Assembly: GCA_902591315.1 (NCBI GenBank)
Contig: CACJAI010000008.1
Span: 1-46,431, forward strand
Length of the DNA stretch: 46,431 bases
Reading direction: 5' to 3'
Source: an uncultured Alphaproteobacteria bacterium
GTDB taxonomy: Bacteria > Pseudomonadota > Alphaproteobacteria > HIMB59
This document shows, in pieces, positions 25,191-34,460 of this stretch (positions within the stretch are counted from its first letter, which is position 1; every line of letters begins with the position of its first letter). A model generated the notes under the pieces. That model was given only the letters and a program-made list of their open reading frames with translations. It did not search any database and was not told the origin of the DNA. Position numbers and translations under genes: made by a program.

Positions 25191-26639
25191 ATGTTTAAAC
25201 TTAAACCAATAGCGCTGGTGAGTGGCACTGTTATTTGTGCTGTTGGTTTTTTTTTATTTATACCATTAATAACTGAGTTGCTATATGGAACTTCTCTTTG
25301 GCAATCATATGTAGTTCCAATACTTATCTATTTGATTGTTGGAGGCTCACTTGTAATTGTAAATAAAAGTGTAGAGTTGAAAATTACAATCAAAGAAGCA
25401 TTCCTGATAACTGTGATGTCATGGTTGTTGGTATCAATTCTTTGTGCAGTGCCATTCGTTTATGGAGATACAAAACTTAGCATTATAGACTCTCTATTTG
25501 AGTCAATGAGTGGTATTACTACAACGGGAGCAACAATTTTAAGTAATATAGAAGAATTACCCAAAGGTTTATTAATTTGGAGGGCATTTTTACAATGGCT
25601 GGGTGGGATAGGTATTGTGGTAATTGCTTTAATTATTCTGCCCTTTCTAAGAATAGGTGGAATGCAACTATTTCACCTAGAGGGAGATGATCCATACGAG
25701 AAATTTCTTCCAAAAATATCCTCTGTAATATCTAAAATTCTTACAATATACATTTCCTTAACTTTACTTTTATTCACGTTGTATTATTTAAATGATATGA
25801 GTTTATTTGACTCAATAGCTCATAGCTTTACAACTATTTCAACTGGTGGTTTTTCTACTCATAATGAGTCTTTTGCTTACTTTGATAACTATATGATTTT
25901 ATTTATTGCTGTAATTTTTATGATAATAGGAAGTGTTCCTTTCCTTGTAATTGCTCAAACTTCACTAAATAATCTATTTTCTATTTTTAAAGACCATCAA
26001 GTTAGAATTTTTTTATTAATTTTGTTATTTTCTGTAACTATTATATTTTATTTTGCCAATCAATATGTTGAGGGTAATATTATTGAAAAATTTATATCTA
26101 TTTCATTTAATACAATATCAATTATCTCTGGGACAGGATTTATAAGCGAAAATTTTGAAAATTGGGGTAATTATGCATCAGTATTATTTTTGTTGTTAAT
26201 GTTTATTGGGGGCTGTGCTGGATCTACTACAGGAGGTCTAAAGGTTTTTCGTTTTCAGATATTAATAAAGTATATTAATTTGAGTTTAAAAAAAATTCTT
26301 CAACCAAATGCTGTTTTTGCCAGTCATTTTAATGGCAAAAGAATTCATGACTCTACATATGAGTCAGTAATGAGTTTCTTTTTTCTTTATATACTAACGT
26401 TTGCATTTTCAGCATTATTACTATCATTTAGTGGACTAGATTTTTTAACTTGTATTTCAGCATCCGCCTCTGCAATTTCAAATGTTGGGCCTGGCTTAGG
26501 TGAAGTTATTGGGCCTAATGGAAATTATAGTTCTATGACTGACTACTCTAAACTTGTTTTGATATGCACTATGTTTTTAGGAAGGCTCGAGATGCTCACC
26601 ATATTAATTTTATTTATTCCATCTTTTTACAAAAATTAA
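25191..26639 (+). CDS. trkH: TrkH family potassium uptake protein
   Basis: 482 residues, about ten or more helices in the four-fold M1-P-M2 layout. Filter-region motifs are visible: SMSGITTTGATIL in the first repeat, FTTISTGGFSTHN in the second, SGTGFIS in the third and AISNVGPGLGEV in the fourth, plus GGCAGSTTGGLKVFR. It is the K+-translocating subunit of the Trk system; the NAD-binding partner TrkA is not in the window. Its stop codon and that of the convergent lipoprotein share a TTAA. Confidence 0.93.
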   Translation: MFKLKPIALVSGTVICAVGFFLFIPLITELLYGTSLWQSYVVPILIYLIVGGSLVIVNKSVELKITIKEAFLITVMSWLLVSILCAVPFVYGDTKLSIIDSLFESMSGITTTGATILSNIEELPKGLLIWRAFLQWLGGIGIVVIALIILPFLRIGGMQLFHLEGDDPYEKFLPKISSVISKILTIYISLTLLLFTLYYLNDMSLFDSIAHSFTTISTGGFSTHNESFAYFDNYMILFIAVIFMIIGSVPFLVIAQTSLNNLFSIFKDHQVRIFLLILLFSVTIIFYFANQYVEGNIIEKFISISFNTISIISGTGFISENFENWGNYASVLFLLLMFIGGCAGSTTGGLKVFRFQILIKYINLSLKKILQPNAVFASHFNGKRIHDSTYESVMSFFFLYILTFAFSALLLSFSGLDFLTCISASASAISNVGPGLGEVIGPNGNYSSMTDYSKLVLICTMFLGRLEMLTILILFIPSFYKN

Positions 26640-27121
26640 ATTTTAGAACCTAAATCTCTACTTAAACGCAAAATAACATCAATCTGAGTTTTTCGGATTA
26701 TTTCGTCAAAATCACTCATAGAGAATGAACCCTCAATTGCACCATAAGATTTAACTTCTCCATCAATAAATTTTTTTTTTGACAACGTTGGTTTTTCTAT
26801 TAAAGCTGAAAATTTAAGTGAAATATCTATTCTTTTACCATCAGAAATTGTAGTTATTTTCTCATTGTAATCTGTTATTTTAAAAGAAATCTTACCATCT
26901 ATACCGTTTATTTTAACTTTTTCATTAAACCATTTATTTAACATGTATGACACATCGGGTGGAATTTCTTTATCTATTTGAAGGTTTTTTTCTACAACAT
27001 CAAAACTTATTATATTTAATTGTGGAATTTTAATTGATTTTTTTTTTGCATCCAATTGATTACAAGACGATAACAAAATTATCAAAAGAAAATAAAAATA
27101 ATTAATAATTTTAATAATCAT
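26636..27121 (-). CDS. Putative lipoprotein of unknown function
   Basis: 161 residues. The N-terminus MIIKIINYFYFLLIILLSSC is a lipoprotein signal peptide with lipobox LSSC (Cys20). The mature part contains PPDVSYMLNKWFNEKVKING and alternating strand-like segments, suggesting a small beta-rich or alpha/beta periplasmic domain. I do not recognise the family with certainty. It starts nine bases after the argF stop and is likely in one transcript with it. It ends in a four-base overlap with trkH on the other strand. Confidence 0.65.
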   Translation of the reverse strand: MIIKIINYFYFLLIILLSSCNQLDAKKKSIKIPQLNIISFDVVEKNLQIDKEIPPDVSYMLNKWFNEKVKINGIDGKISFKITDYNEKITTISDGKRIDISLKFSALIEKPTLSKKKFIDGEVKSYGAIEGSFSMSDFDEIIRKTQIDVILRLSRDLGSKI

Positions 27122-27130
27122 TAAAGTAAT

Positions 27131-27995
27131 TTACCAATTGATACTTTGTAGTATTTTTTTTTGTGTAATCATTTTATTTTTCGCTTGATGCCAGACAATA
27201 GATTTTGGTCCATTTAATACATCTTCAGTTACTTCAAAACCAACTTTAGCTGGTAAACAATGCATAAAAATACATTTATCATTAGTTTTATCCATAATTG
27301 CACTATTAACTTGGTAAGATTTTAAATTTTCTATCTTTTTTGTCGTTGTCTTTATCATTCATAGATATAAATACATCTGTCATTACACAATCACATTCGC
27401 CAAAATCAAAATTCTTCAAGTCATCTATAAATTTAACGTTATCCGAAATTTTCCAACTACAGTTAGATATGAAGTCTTTATGTGAACATACAGTAATTTT
27501 TAATTCTTTAATAAAATGAGCGGCTTCGATTAGACTAAAACAAACATTACTCAAATCACCCATCCAAAGTAGATTTAGGTTTAATTTCCCAAAATGTTCA
27601 TTGAGAGTGTATATATCACTTATAGCTTGACATGGATGAGATCTCTCACTTAATGCATTTATTATAGGTTTTTTGAAAAATTTTGATGCGACTTCTAAAT
27701 TTTTATGTTGAGATGTTCTATATATCAAACCGTCTAAATAACAATTTAAAGCTTTAAAAGTATCCTGAAATGTTTCACTCCTTGAAAAATTTAAGTCATC
27801 AAACTTTATATCTATTGCATTTCCACCGAGCTGATTAATTCCAACTAAAAAAGATATTCTTGTTCTTGTAGAAGGCTTCTCAAATAATAATCCTATATTT
27901 TTATTATTCAAATTTTTTGGCAAATTTTTTTTAAACAAAACTTGCTTAAATGTTTCATGATTAATGTCAGAAAAATCTAAAAATCTATTAAACAT
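27131..27995 (-). pseudogene. argF: Ornithine carbamoyltransferase with an internal frameshift
   Basis: Two minus-strand frames together give a nearly full ArgF. The first starts at ATG 27995 (MFNRFLDFSDINHETFK) and has EKPSTRTRISF (carbamoyl-phosphate loop), SERSHPCQAISD and the DVFISMND segment. The second supplies SYQVNSAIM, MHCLPAKVGFEVTEDVL and the C-terminus ending SINW. The frame changes at a run of six T (six A on the coding strand) at 27336-27341; removing one A gives NDKKIENLKSYQVN, matching the family. The repaired protein would have 287 residues. It could be a sequencing indel, a recent mutation or slippage. The enzyme makes citrulline for arginine synthesis. Confidence 0.88.
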
Positions 27996-28065
27996 TTGGT
28001 AATAGTATTTAACTTTTATATAGAAAAAAACTATTAAAAATATATGTTTCTTGGTAACAGGATTT

Positions 28066-28788
28066 ATGGAAAATATTAGCGTTTTAGATGGTTTGAAGAT
28101 TTCAGTTTTTCTGGATGGGGCTAATCTCCAAGACATAGCAGAGTACAGTGAATATAGTCAGATAAAAGGTTTTACTTCCAATCCAACTCTTATGGCTAAA
28201 GCAGGGATAAGTGATTATTCTACTTTTATAATTGAATGTTTAAAGGTTTTAAATGGTAAACCAATATCTTTTGAAGTTGTCTCAGATGATATAGATGAAA
28301 TGTACGAACAAGCTGTAAGAATCTCAAGCTTCGCTAAAAATATTTATGTTAAAATACCGATTACTAACTCTAAAGGTCATGATACAAGTAAAATAATTCA
28401 AAAATTAACTGATAATAATATCAAATTAAATATCACTGCTATTACTCATTTATCTCAAATAGATCTAATTTCAAAAAATGTTTTACCAAAAAATGAAATA
28501 ATTTTATCTATATTCTCAGGCAGGATAGCTGATACTGGTATAAATCCAGAATTGATATATTCATCTTTAAATAAATTGAATTTGGATCAAAATTTTAAAA
28601 CATTATGGGCCAGTCCAAGAGAAATTTACAATTTATATCAGGCAAATGAATGTAATGTTGATATTATTACTATTACTAAAGATTTGTTAGTAAAAATTAA
28701 ATTACACAATAAAGATCTTTTAGAATATAGCAAAGAAACTGTACAAATGTTTTACGAAGATGGCTTAAAAAATAAATTATCCATATAA
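28066..28788 (+). CDS. Transaldolase family protein
   Basis: 240 residues from ATG 28066 (MENISVLDGLKISVFLDGAN); a TTG at 28051 would add five residues. The fold signature is clear: KGFTSNPTLMAKAGI, the Schiff-base lysine in YVKIPITNSKG (near residue 95), INITAIT-like strand LNITAITHL, and LWASPREIYN. The size fits the small fructose-6-phosphate aldolase/TalC type. It would shuttle three-carbon units between sugar phosphates, which can yield sedoheptulose 7-phosphate. It is the first gene of the plus-strand sugar operon, divergent from argF with 70 bp between. Confidence 0.88.
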   Translation: MENISVLDGLKISVFLDGANLQDIAEYSEYSQIKGFTSNPTLMAKAGISDYSTFIIECLKVLNGKPISFEVVSDDIDEMYEQAVRISSFAKNIYVKIPITNSKGHDTSKIIQKLTDNNIKLNITAITHLSQIDLISKNVLPKNEIILSIFSGRIADTGINPELIYSSLNKLNLDQNFKTLWASPREIYNLYQANECNVDIITITKDLLVKIKLHNKDLLEYSKETVQMFYEDGLKNKLSI

Positions 28789-28804
28789 ATTAGGAGTAAA
28801 AAAA

Positions 28805-29806
28805 ATGAAAAAAATATTGATTACAGGTGGTGCTGGATACGTAGGATCATTGTTAAGTAAAAAACTTGTAGACCAGGGCAATAAAGTTGTTATTTATGAC
28901 ACTTGTTATTACGGTCAAAATCATATCAAAGAAAATGATGACCTTAAATTAATAAAAGCTGACATAAGAGATAAAAATACTTTTAGTTCTGCCATTGAAG
29001 GAATAGATATTGTCATACACTTAGCTTGTATTTCTAATGACCCAAGCTTTGCTTTAAATGAAGAATTAAGTAAATCAATAAATTATGATTGTTTTGAAGA
29101 TTTAGTTTCAATTTCAAAAAAAAATGGGGTGTCTAGATTTGTATATGCATCAAGTAGCTCGGTATATGGATTTTCCGAGGATGAAAATGTTACTGAGGAT
29201 CACCCTCTTGTTCCTCTTACTTTGTATAATAAATTTAAAGGATTATGTGAACCGATTTTATCAAGATATTTGGATGAGAAGTTTGTTGGAACAATTATAA
29301 GACCAGCAACTTTATGTGGCTATGCCCCAAGATGCAGGCTAGATTTGTCAGTAAATATTCTGACCAATCATGCGGTTAATTCAAAAAAAATTTTAGTTTT
29401 AGGTGGTGGCGAACAAAAAAGACCAAATTTGCATGTCGAAGATATGTGCAGAGCTTATGAAAATATAATTCAAGCAGACTCTGATAAGATTAATAATGAA
29501 GTATTTAATGTAAGTTATGAAAATAAAAAAATAATTGAATTGGCTGATTTGGTGAAAAAAAATGTTGAAAATTTTTATAATATTAGGGACATTGAAATAG
29601 AGGTTAATACTGAAACAAATGATAAAAGATCATACCATGTCAATTCAGAAAAAATAACCCGAGTTCTGGGTTTTAGACCAAAATTTTCTATCGATGATGC
29701 TGTAATTTCTCTTTGTCAAGCTTTCAAAAATAAATTGTTAGTTAACACAATGGATAGTATTGAATACTCTAATGTAGAAATTCTAAAGAAAAATGAAATC
29801 ATCTAA
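28805..29806 (+). CDS. NAD-dependent epimerase/dehydratase (extended SDR) 1
   Basis: 333 residues. NAD-binding motif ITGGAGYVGSLL (6-17), the SSSSVYGFSED serine segment, catalytic Tyr141 and Lys145 (YNKFK), and a sugar-binding C-terminal part with RPATLCGYAPRCRLD and GGGEQKRPNLHVEDMCRAY. It likely epimerises, dehydrates or reduces a nucleotide sugar. The exact reaction is not readable. A ribosome binding site AGGAG (28791-28796) precedes the ATG. It overlaps the next epimerase by 14 bases. Confidence 0.88.
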   Translation: MKKILITGGAGYVGSLLSKKLVDQGNKVVIYDTCYYGQNHIKENDDLKLIKADIRDKNTFSSAIEGIDIVIHLACISNDPSFALNEELSKSINYDCFEDLVSISKKNGVSRFVYASSSSVYGFSEDENVTEDHPLVPLTLYNKFKGLCEPILSRYLDEKFVGTIIRPATLCGYAPRCRLDLSVNILTNHAVNSKKILVLGGGEQKRPNLHVEDMCRAYENIIQADSDKINNEVFNVSYENKKIIELADLVKKNVENFYNIRDIEIEVNTETNDKRSYHVNSEKITRVLGFRPKFSIDDAVISLCQAFKNKLLVNTMDSIEYSNVEILKKNEII

Positions 29807-30812
29807 TAAGAAATCAACTGTTCTTATAACAGGTGGTGCAGGATTTATAGGAAGCCATACTACAGATCTTTTTCTTAGTAAAGGTTTCAAGGTAAAAGTA
29901 ATAGATAATCTATCTGGTGGGAATTTACATAATATAAAACACTTATCAAATAATAGAAATTTTAAATTTCTCAAAGCAGACTTAACTAAATTTGATAAAA
30001 AATTATCAAATTTTTTAAGTAATGTAGAATATGTTATACATTTTGCAGGTATTGGAGACATTGTTCCATCTATAAAATACCCAGAAAAATATTTTGAAAA
30101 TAATGTACAAGGCACTGTTAATTTATTGTCCAAACTTAAAATCGATAAGATTAAGAAGTTTGTTTATGCGGCTTCCTCTTCTTGCTATGGAATAGCTAAA
30201 ACTCCTACAACAGAAAATCATATTATAAAACCTTTATATCCATATGCTTCATCAAAATATCTAGCAGAAGAAATATGTCTACACTGGCATAAAGTTTACA
30301 ACCTTAATTTTAATTCAATTAGAATTTTCAACGCATATGGCACTAGATCAAGAACGTCTGGTGCATATGGTGCTGTATTTGGTGTTTTTTTAAAACAAAT
30401 TATTGAGAATAAACCTCTTACTGTTGTAGGAAATGGAAAACAAAAAAGAGATTTTTTATATGTGACTGATGTAGCAAACGCTTTTTACAAAGCAGCAGTT
30501 ACTAATTTAAATGGAAAAATATGGAACTTGGGAAGTGGGAAGCCTAAATCAATAAATTATTTAATTAAATTATTGAATAAAGAAAAAGATGTCACCTATA
30601 TTCCTGAAAGACCTGGGGAACCTAGAGTAACTCATGCCAATATTAACAAAATAGCATCTGATTTAAAGTGGAGTCCAAAAGTTTCTTTTGAAACAGGTGT
30701 TAATAATATACTAGAAAATATAGATTATTGGAGGAATGCTCCTCTTTGGAATAAAAAAAATATATCTAAGGAAACTGAGTTATGGTTTAAATTTATGAAA
30801 AAATATTCATGA
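29793..30812 (+). CDS. NAD-dependent epimerase (UDP-sugar 4-epimerase-like, extended SDR) 2
   Basis: 339 residues. Motifs: VLITGGAGFIGSHTTDLFL (10-28), AASSSCYGIAK, catalytic YASSK (Tyr151, Lys155) and FNAYGTRSRTSGAYGAVFGVFL, then VVGNGKQKRDFLYVTDVANAF. The pattern is that of UDP-glucose/UDP-GlcNAc 4-epimerases and GDP-mannose dehydratase relatives. It overlaps the upstream epimerase by 14 bases and the downstream fusion gene by four (ATGA), so all three are translationally linked. Confidence 0.9.
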   Translation: MKSSNKKSTVLITGGAGFIGSHTTDLFLSKGFKVKVIDNLSGGNLHNIKHLSNNRNFKFLKADLTKFDKKLSNFLSNVEYVIHFAGIGDIVPSIKYPEKYFENNVQGTVNLLSKLKIDKIKKFVYAASSSCYGIAKTPTTENHIIKPLYPYASSKYLAEEICLHWHKVYNLNFNSIRIFNAYGTRSRTSGAYGAVFGVFLKQIIENKPLTVVGNGKQKRDFLYVTDVANAFYKAAVTNLNGKIWNLGSGKPKSINYLIKLLNKEKDVTYIPERPGEPRVTHANINKIASDLKWSPKVSFETGVNNILENIDYWRNAPLWNKKNISKETELWFKFMKKYS

Positions 30813-32353
30813 AAAAAAATTATTTAGATAAAATTGTTACTCTTTCACAACTTACAAAAAAAGTTGGTAAATTTCCAAGAAAGGACAAGATTGCTATGTG
30901 TCATGGTGTTTTTGATTTAGTGCATCCAGGGCACATAAGGCATTTAGTATTTGCAAAATCAAAAACAAATAAGTTAATTGTTAGTATAACTTCAGATTTT
31001 CATATTAAAAAATCATCTCATAGACCATATGTACCTCAACAACTTCGTGCAGAAAATCTAGCTGCTCTCGAATTTGTAGATTATGTATTAATTGATACTA
31101 AAGAGAAACCTCTTCAAAATATCTTAAAAATTAAACCTGATCTTTTTGTTAAAGGATATGAGTATATCAGTGGACAAGTTAACCCAAATACCCAAGAAGA
31201 AATAAATTTAATAAATAGTTATGGTGGGGAATTCTTATATACCCCTGGAGATTATGTACTTTCCTCCTCAAAAATAATTGAAAATGAAAAACCAGATTTG
31301 TCTTTAGTCAAACTAAAAAGTTTATTAGATGGTGAAAATATCAAATTTGATAAGATATATAAATCTCTTGCAAACTTTAAAAATATTAAAGTACTAGTAG
31401 TTGGAGATACTATCATTGACTCCTATGTGAAAACCTCTCTTATAGGTAGTAATGCCAAAACTCCAACATTTTCAGTTAAATTTTTAGATGAAACTAATTA
31501 TTTAGGTGGAGCTGGTGTTGTAGCTATGCATATGAAAGCAGCTGGAGCAAATGTTTCTTTTTGTTCAACTATAGGTGATGATAGATTAGGAAAATTTGTA
31601 AAAATACAGTTAAAAAAAAATAAAATAAATGATTTAACTCTTAGGTCTAATAAACCCACAACAGAAAAAAAATATTTTATCGCAGATAATTATCGATTGC
31701 TTAAAGTTGATACTGTTGATAACAGTCCAGAGTCTAACTTACTACAAGGTGAAATAACTAAAATTATAAAAAATTTTAAAAATGGTATTGTTATTTTTAG
31801 TGATTTTAGGCATGGTATTTTCAATAAAGAAAGTATACCTAATTATATTAAAGCTCTTAATAAGAATGTGCTTAAAGTTGCTGATAGTCAGGTTGCGAGC
31901 AGATGGGGTAATATTCTTGATTTTAGTGGCTTCGATTTAATTACTCCAAATGAAAAAGAAGCTAGGTTTTCAATGGCTGATCAGGACTCATCAGTTAGGC
32001 CTTTAGCATCTGCTTTATATGAAAAAGCAAAATGTAAATATTTAATATTAAAATTAGGTTCAAGAGGTATTATTACTCTAAGAAGAAAAATTAAACCGAA
32101 TGACTACAGATCTTTTTTTGTTATCGATGCTTTAGAAAATAATGCTATTGATCCTGTTGGATGTGGAGATGGCTTATTAGCATATTCCTCATTGGGACTT
32201 TACAGCTCTAAAGATCCTCTAGTTGCATCAATGTTAGGTTCAGTAAGTTCTGCTTTAGTCAGTAAAACTGATGGTAATAATCCTGTAAGTTATAAGAAAG
32301 TAATCGAAGAACTGAAATTGATTGAAGATAAGCTAAATTTAATCAGTAACTAA
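30809..32353 (+). CDS. Nucleotidyltransferase-PfkB kinase fusion (HldE-like, reversed domain order)
   Basis: 514 residues. The N-terminal 1-170 is a cytidylyltransferase-fold domain with CHGVFDLVHPGHIRHL (HxGH at 39-42) and the SSSKII end motif, as in the adenylyltransferase half of HldE. Residues from about 190 are a PfkB/ribokinase domain with VVGDTIIDSYV, NYLGGAGVVA, a TIGDD segment and the catalytic DPVGCGDG loop near 447-455. In E. coli HldE the kinase comes first and the nucleotidyltransferase second, so the order here is reversed. It probably phosphorylates a heptose phosphate or similar sugar and forms an NDP-sugar. GmhA-like and transaldolase genes in the cluster support a C7 substrate. 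Confidence 0.85.
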   Translation: MKKNYLDKIVTLSQLTKKVGKFPRKDKIAMCHGVFDLVHPGHIRHLVFAKSKTNKLIVSITSDFHIKKSSHRPYVPQQLRAENLAALEFVDYVLIDTKEKPLQNILKIKPDLFVKGYEYISGQVNPNTQEEINLINSYGGEFLYTPGDYVLSSSKIIENEKPDLSLVKLKSLLDGENIKFDKIYKSLANFKNIKVLVVGDTIIDSYVKTSLIGSNAKTPTFSVKFLDETNYLGGAGVVAMHMKAAGANVSFCSTIGDDRLGKFVKIQLKKNKINDLTLRSNKPTTEKKYFIADNYRLLKVDTVDNSPESNLLQGEITKIIKNFKNGIVIFSDFRHGIFNKESIPNYIKALNKNVLKVADSQVASRWGNILDFSGFDLITPNEKEARFSMADQDSSVRPLASALYEKAKCKYLILKLGSRGIITLRRKIKPNDYRSFFVIDALENNAIDPVGCGDGLLAYSSLGLYSSKDPLVASMLGSVSSALVSKTDGNNPVSYKKVIEELKLIEDKLNLISN

Positions 32354-32358
32354 TTCAG

Positions 32359-33255
32359 ATGAAATCGCTTATTATTGGTTTAGGGACACAAGGATATAAA
32401 AGAAAGCTTAATATCTCTAATCAAAAAATAGAAACGGTAGATCTATTAAATAAAGAGGCTGATTTCAAACAATATAAAAATTTGAATCCAATGGATTACT
32501 CACATGTATATATTTGTTTACCTGAGGAAGAAAAATTTGAAGCTATTAATTTTTTTTTAAAGAAAAATAAAAAAATTCTTGTTGAGAAACCCTTAATACT
32601 AAGCACCAAAAACTATAAATATTTGATTGAAAAAGCCAAAAGATATAATGCATGTATTTACACAGCTTACAATCATAGGTTTGAGCCACATATTATGAAT
32701 CTAAAAAAAGAATTGAGATTATCTAATCAAAAAATTTATAATTTGGATATGATGTACGGCAATGGAACAATTGGCCTATGGAAAAATTCATGGAGATCAA
32801 AAGATAAAAATTCTATTATCTTCGATCTGGGCGTACATCTACTTGATACTTTTCTTTTTCTTTTTGAATTTCTCCCCAAAAAATATGACTATTTTTTTGG
32901 AAAAAAAAATGAACTTAATTGCTATGATTATGTAAAGTTTGGCTCAAATGAAAGATTTTCATCTCATTTCACAATTTCAACTATTAACTGGAGAAATCAC
33001 TTTGAAACTAATTTAATTACAAAAACAAATAGTTATCACATTTACTCTTTATGCAAATGGGGGCCTAGTACCTTTATAAAAAGAAAAAGAAAATTACCAT
33101 CTGGTAAACCTCTTGAAAAATCTAAAGTAATTGAAAAAAATGATCCTACATGGAAACTTGAGGAAAAATATTTTAGAAAATTAAATCCTGGATATACAAA
33201 CTTGAATAATGATCAGTTAATAAGCAAAGTATTAAAAAATATTTTAATTAAATGA
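32359..33255 (+). CDS. Gfo/Idh/MocA family oxidoreductase
   Basis: 298 residues. The N-terminus has the Rossmann start SLIIGLGTQGYKR, then VYICLPEEEKF, the conserved KKILVEKPLILS (EKP motif) and YTAYNHRFEPHI, all typical of the family. The C-terminal part has IIFDLGVHLLDTFLFLF, containing the usual (D/N)xGxHxxD motif. Enzymes of this type oxidise or reduce hydroxyls of sugars or nucleotide sugars with NAD(P). It begins six bases after the fusion gene and overlaps the next gene by ATGA. Confidence 0.85.
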   Translation: MKSLIIGLGTQGYKRKLNISNQKIETVDLLNKEADFKQYKNLNPMDYSHVYICLPEEEKFEAINFFLKKNKKILVEKPLILSTKNYKYLIEKAKRYNACIYTAYNHRFEPHIMNLKKELRLSNQKIYNLDMMYGNGTIGLWKNSWRSKDKNSIIFDLGVHLLDTFLFLFEFLPKKYDYFFGKKNELNCYDYVKFGSNERFSSHFTISTINWRNHFETNLITKTNSYHIYSLCKWGPSTFIKRKRKLPSGKPLEKSKVIEKNDPTWKLEEKYFRKLNPGYTNLNNDQLISKVLKNILIK

Positions 33256-34460
33256 TTGTATTTGTTGGGCTTTCACATTTATCTTTGTGCTATTCAGCTT
33301 CTGCTTTAATTAAAGGAAAAAAAATAGTAATTTTAGATTTTGAAGAGATAATTGATAAATACAAAAATAAAGAATTTAATATTTATGAAAATGGATTAGA
33401 GAGAATCCAAAAGAAATTTTCCAAAAACTTATCATACTCATCAAATTTTGAACTTTTAAAAAAGGCAGAGATGATCTTTCTTGCAAAAGATACAGAAACT
33501 AATAATAAAAATGAGTATAAATTAAAATATGTAGATAAATTAGTAAGAAAGATAGAAAAATATAAATCAAGAGTGCCATTAGTAATTATGAACCAAGTTC
33601 CAGTTGGTTATACAAGAAAAGTTAAGTGGTATGATAGCTATAAATACCATTTTATTGAAACCTTGATTTTTGGAAATGCTATCGAAAGGGCCGTGTATCC
33701 TGAAAGAATTATTCTAGGTAAACCTAATTTAAATACCAAAATAAACCAAAAGCTATTGAATTTTCTTAAAAAATATAACTGTCCAATTTTTGAAATGTTA
33801 TATGAGGAGTCAGAATTAAATAAAATGTTTATTAATTTAATTTTAGCATCACAAGTATCTCTAACAAACTATATGAATGAAATTTGTATAAAAAACAATT
33901 TAAACTGGGATACAATTAAAAGCTCTCTTCAAAAAGATAAAAGAATAGGAAACAAATCATACTTATCACCAGGGCTTGGAATTTCAGGTGGAAATATAGA
34001 AAGAGATTTAGAAAATCTATCTAAGATTACAATTGATAAAAAAATTAACTTTCCAAAACTTTTTTTAAAATTTAGTGATTTTAAAAAAGATAAACTTCTT
34101 AACTGTCTTAATTATAATTTTGTTTTAAAAAAGCATACAAATGTATGTATTTTGGGGCTACGTTATAAGAATGACTCATTATCTATTAAAAATTCGCCCT
34201 CATTAAGGTACAAAAAATATCTCGAAAAAAAATGTAATTTATTAATTAATGATAGAAAGTTAGAAAGCATGTCAAAAAAATTGAAAATTAATATGCATGA
34301 TTTAAGTTATGTTCAAAAAAATTCTGATATTGTAATTTTAATGAATGATGATTATACAAAAAATGAGATTAAAAATTTTAAGAAATGTAAATTAATAATT
34401 GATCCATTCAAAATTTTATATAATTTGAAATTGAAGAATACTAAGATAGTTCATATATGA
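33252..34460 (+). CDS. UDP-glucose/GDP-mannose dehydrogenase homologue lacking the catalytic Cys
   Basis: 402 residues. The family is evident from IVFVGLSHLSLCYSASAL at the N-terminus, MNQVPVGYTRKV (113-124), RAVYPERIILG and the helix ELNKMFINLILASQVSLTNYMNE with its lysine (Lys191). The catalytic GxGGxCxPKD loop reads GLGISGGNIERD (241-252), so the nucleophilic cysteine is Asn248 by alignment and PK is ER. A four-electron oxidation by the normal thiohemiacetal route should be impossible. It may have a changed reaction, such as single oxidation, or a structural role. ATGA overlaps link it to both neighbours. Confidence 0.82.
   Translation: MIVFVGLSHLSLCYSASALIKGKKIVILDFEEIIDKYKNKEFNIYENGLERIQKKFSKNLSYSSNFELLKKAEMIFLAKDTETNNKNEYKLKYVDKLVRKIEKYKSRVPLVIMNQVPVGYTRKVKWYDSYKYHFIETLIFGNAIERAVYPERIILGKPNLNTKINQKLLNFLKKYNCPIFEMLYEESELNKMFINLILASQVSLTNYMNEICIKNNLNWDTIKSSLQKDKRIGNKSYLSPGLGISGGNIERDLENLSKITIDKKINFPKLFLKFSDFKKDKLLNCLNYNFVLKKHTNVCILGLRYKNDSLSIKNSPSLRYKKYLEKKCNLLINDRKLESMSKKLKINMHDLSYVQKNSDIVILMNDDYTKNEIKNFKKCKLIIDPFKILYNLKLKNTKIVHI

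Noticed and set aside
27996-28136. N-terminal extension of the argF frame up to 28136.
   Set aside because: It would cover the transaldolase start on the other strand and has no similarity to carbamoyltransferases; ATG 27995 gives the family N-terminus.
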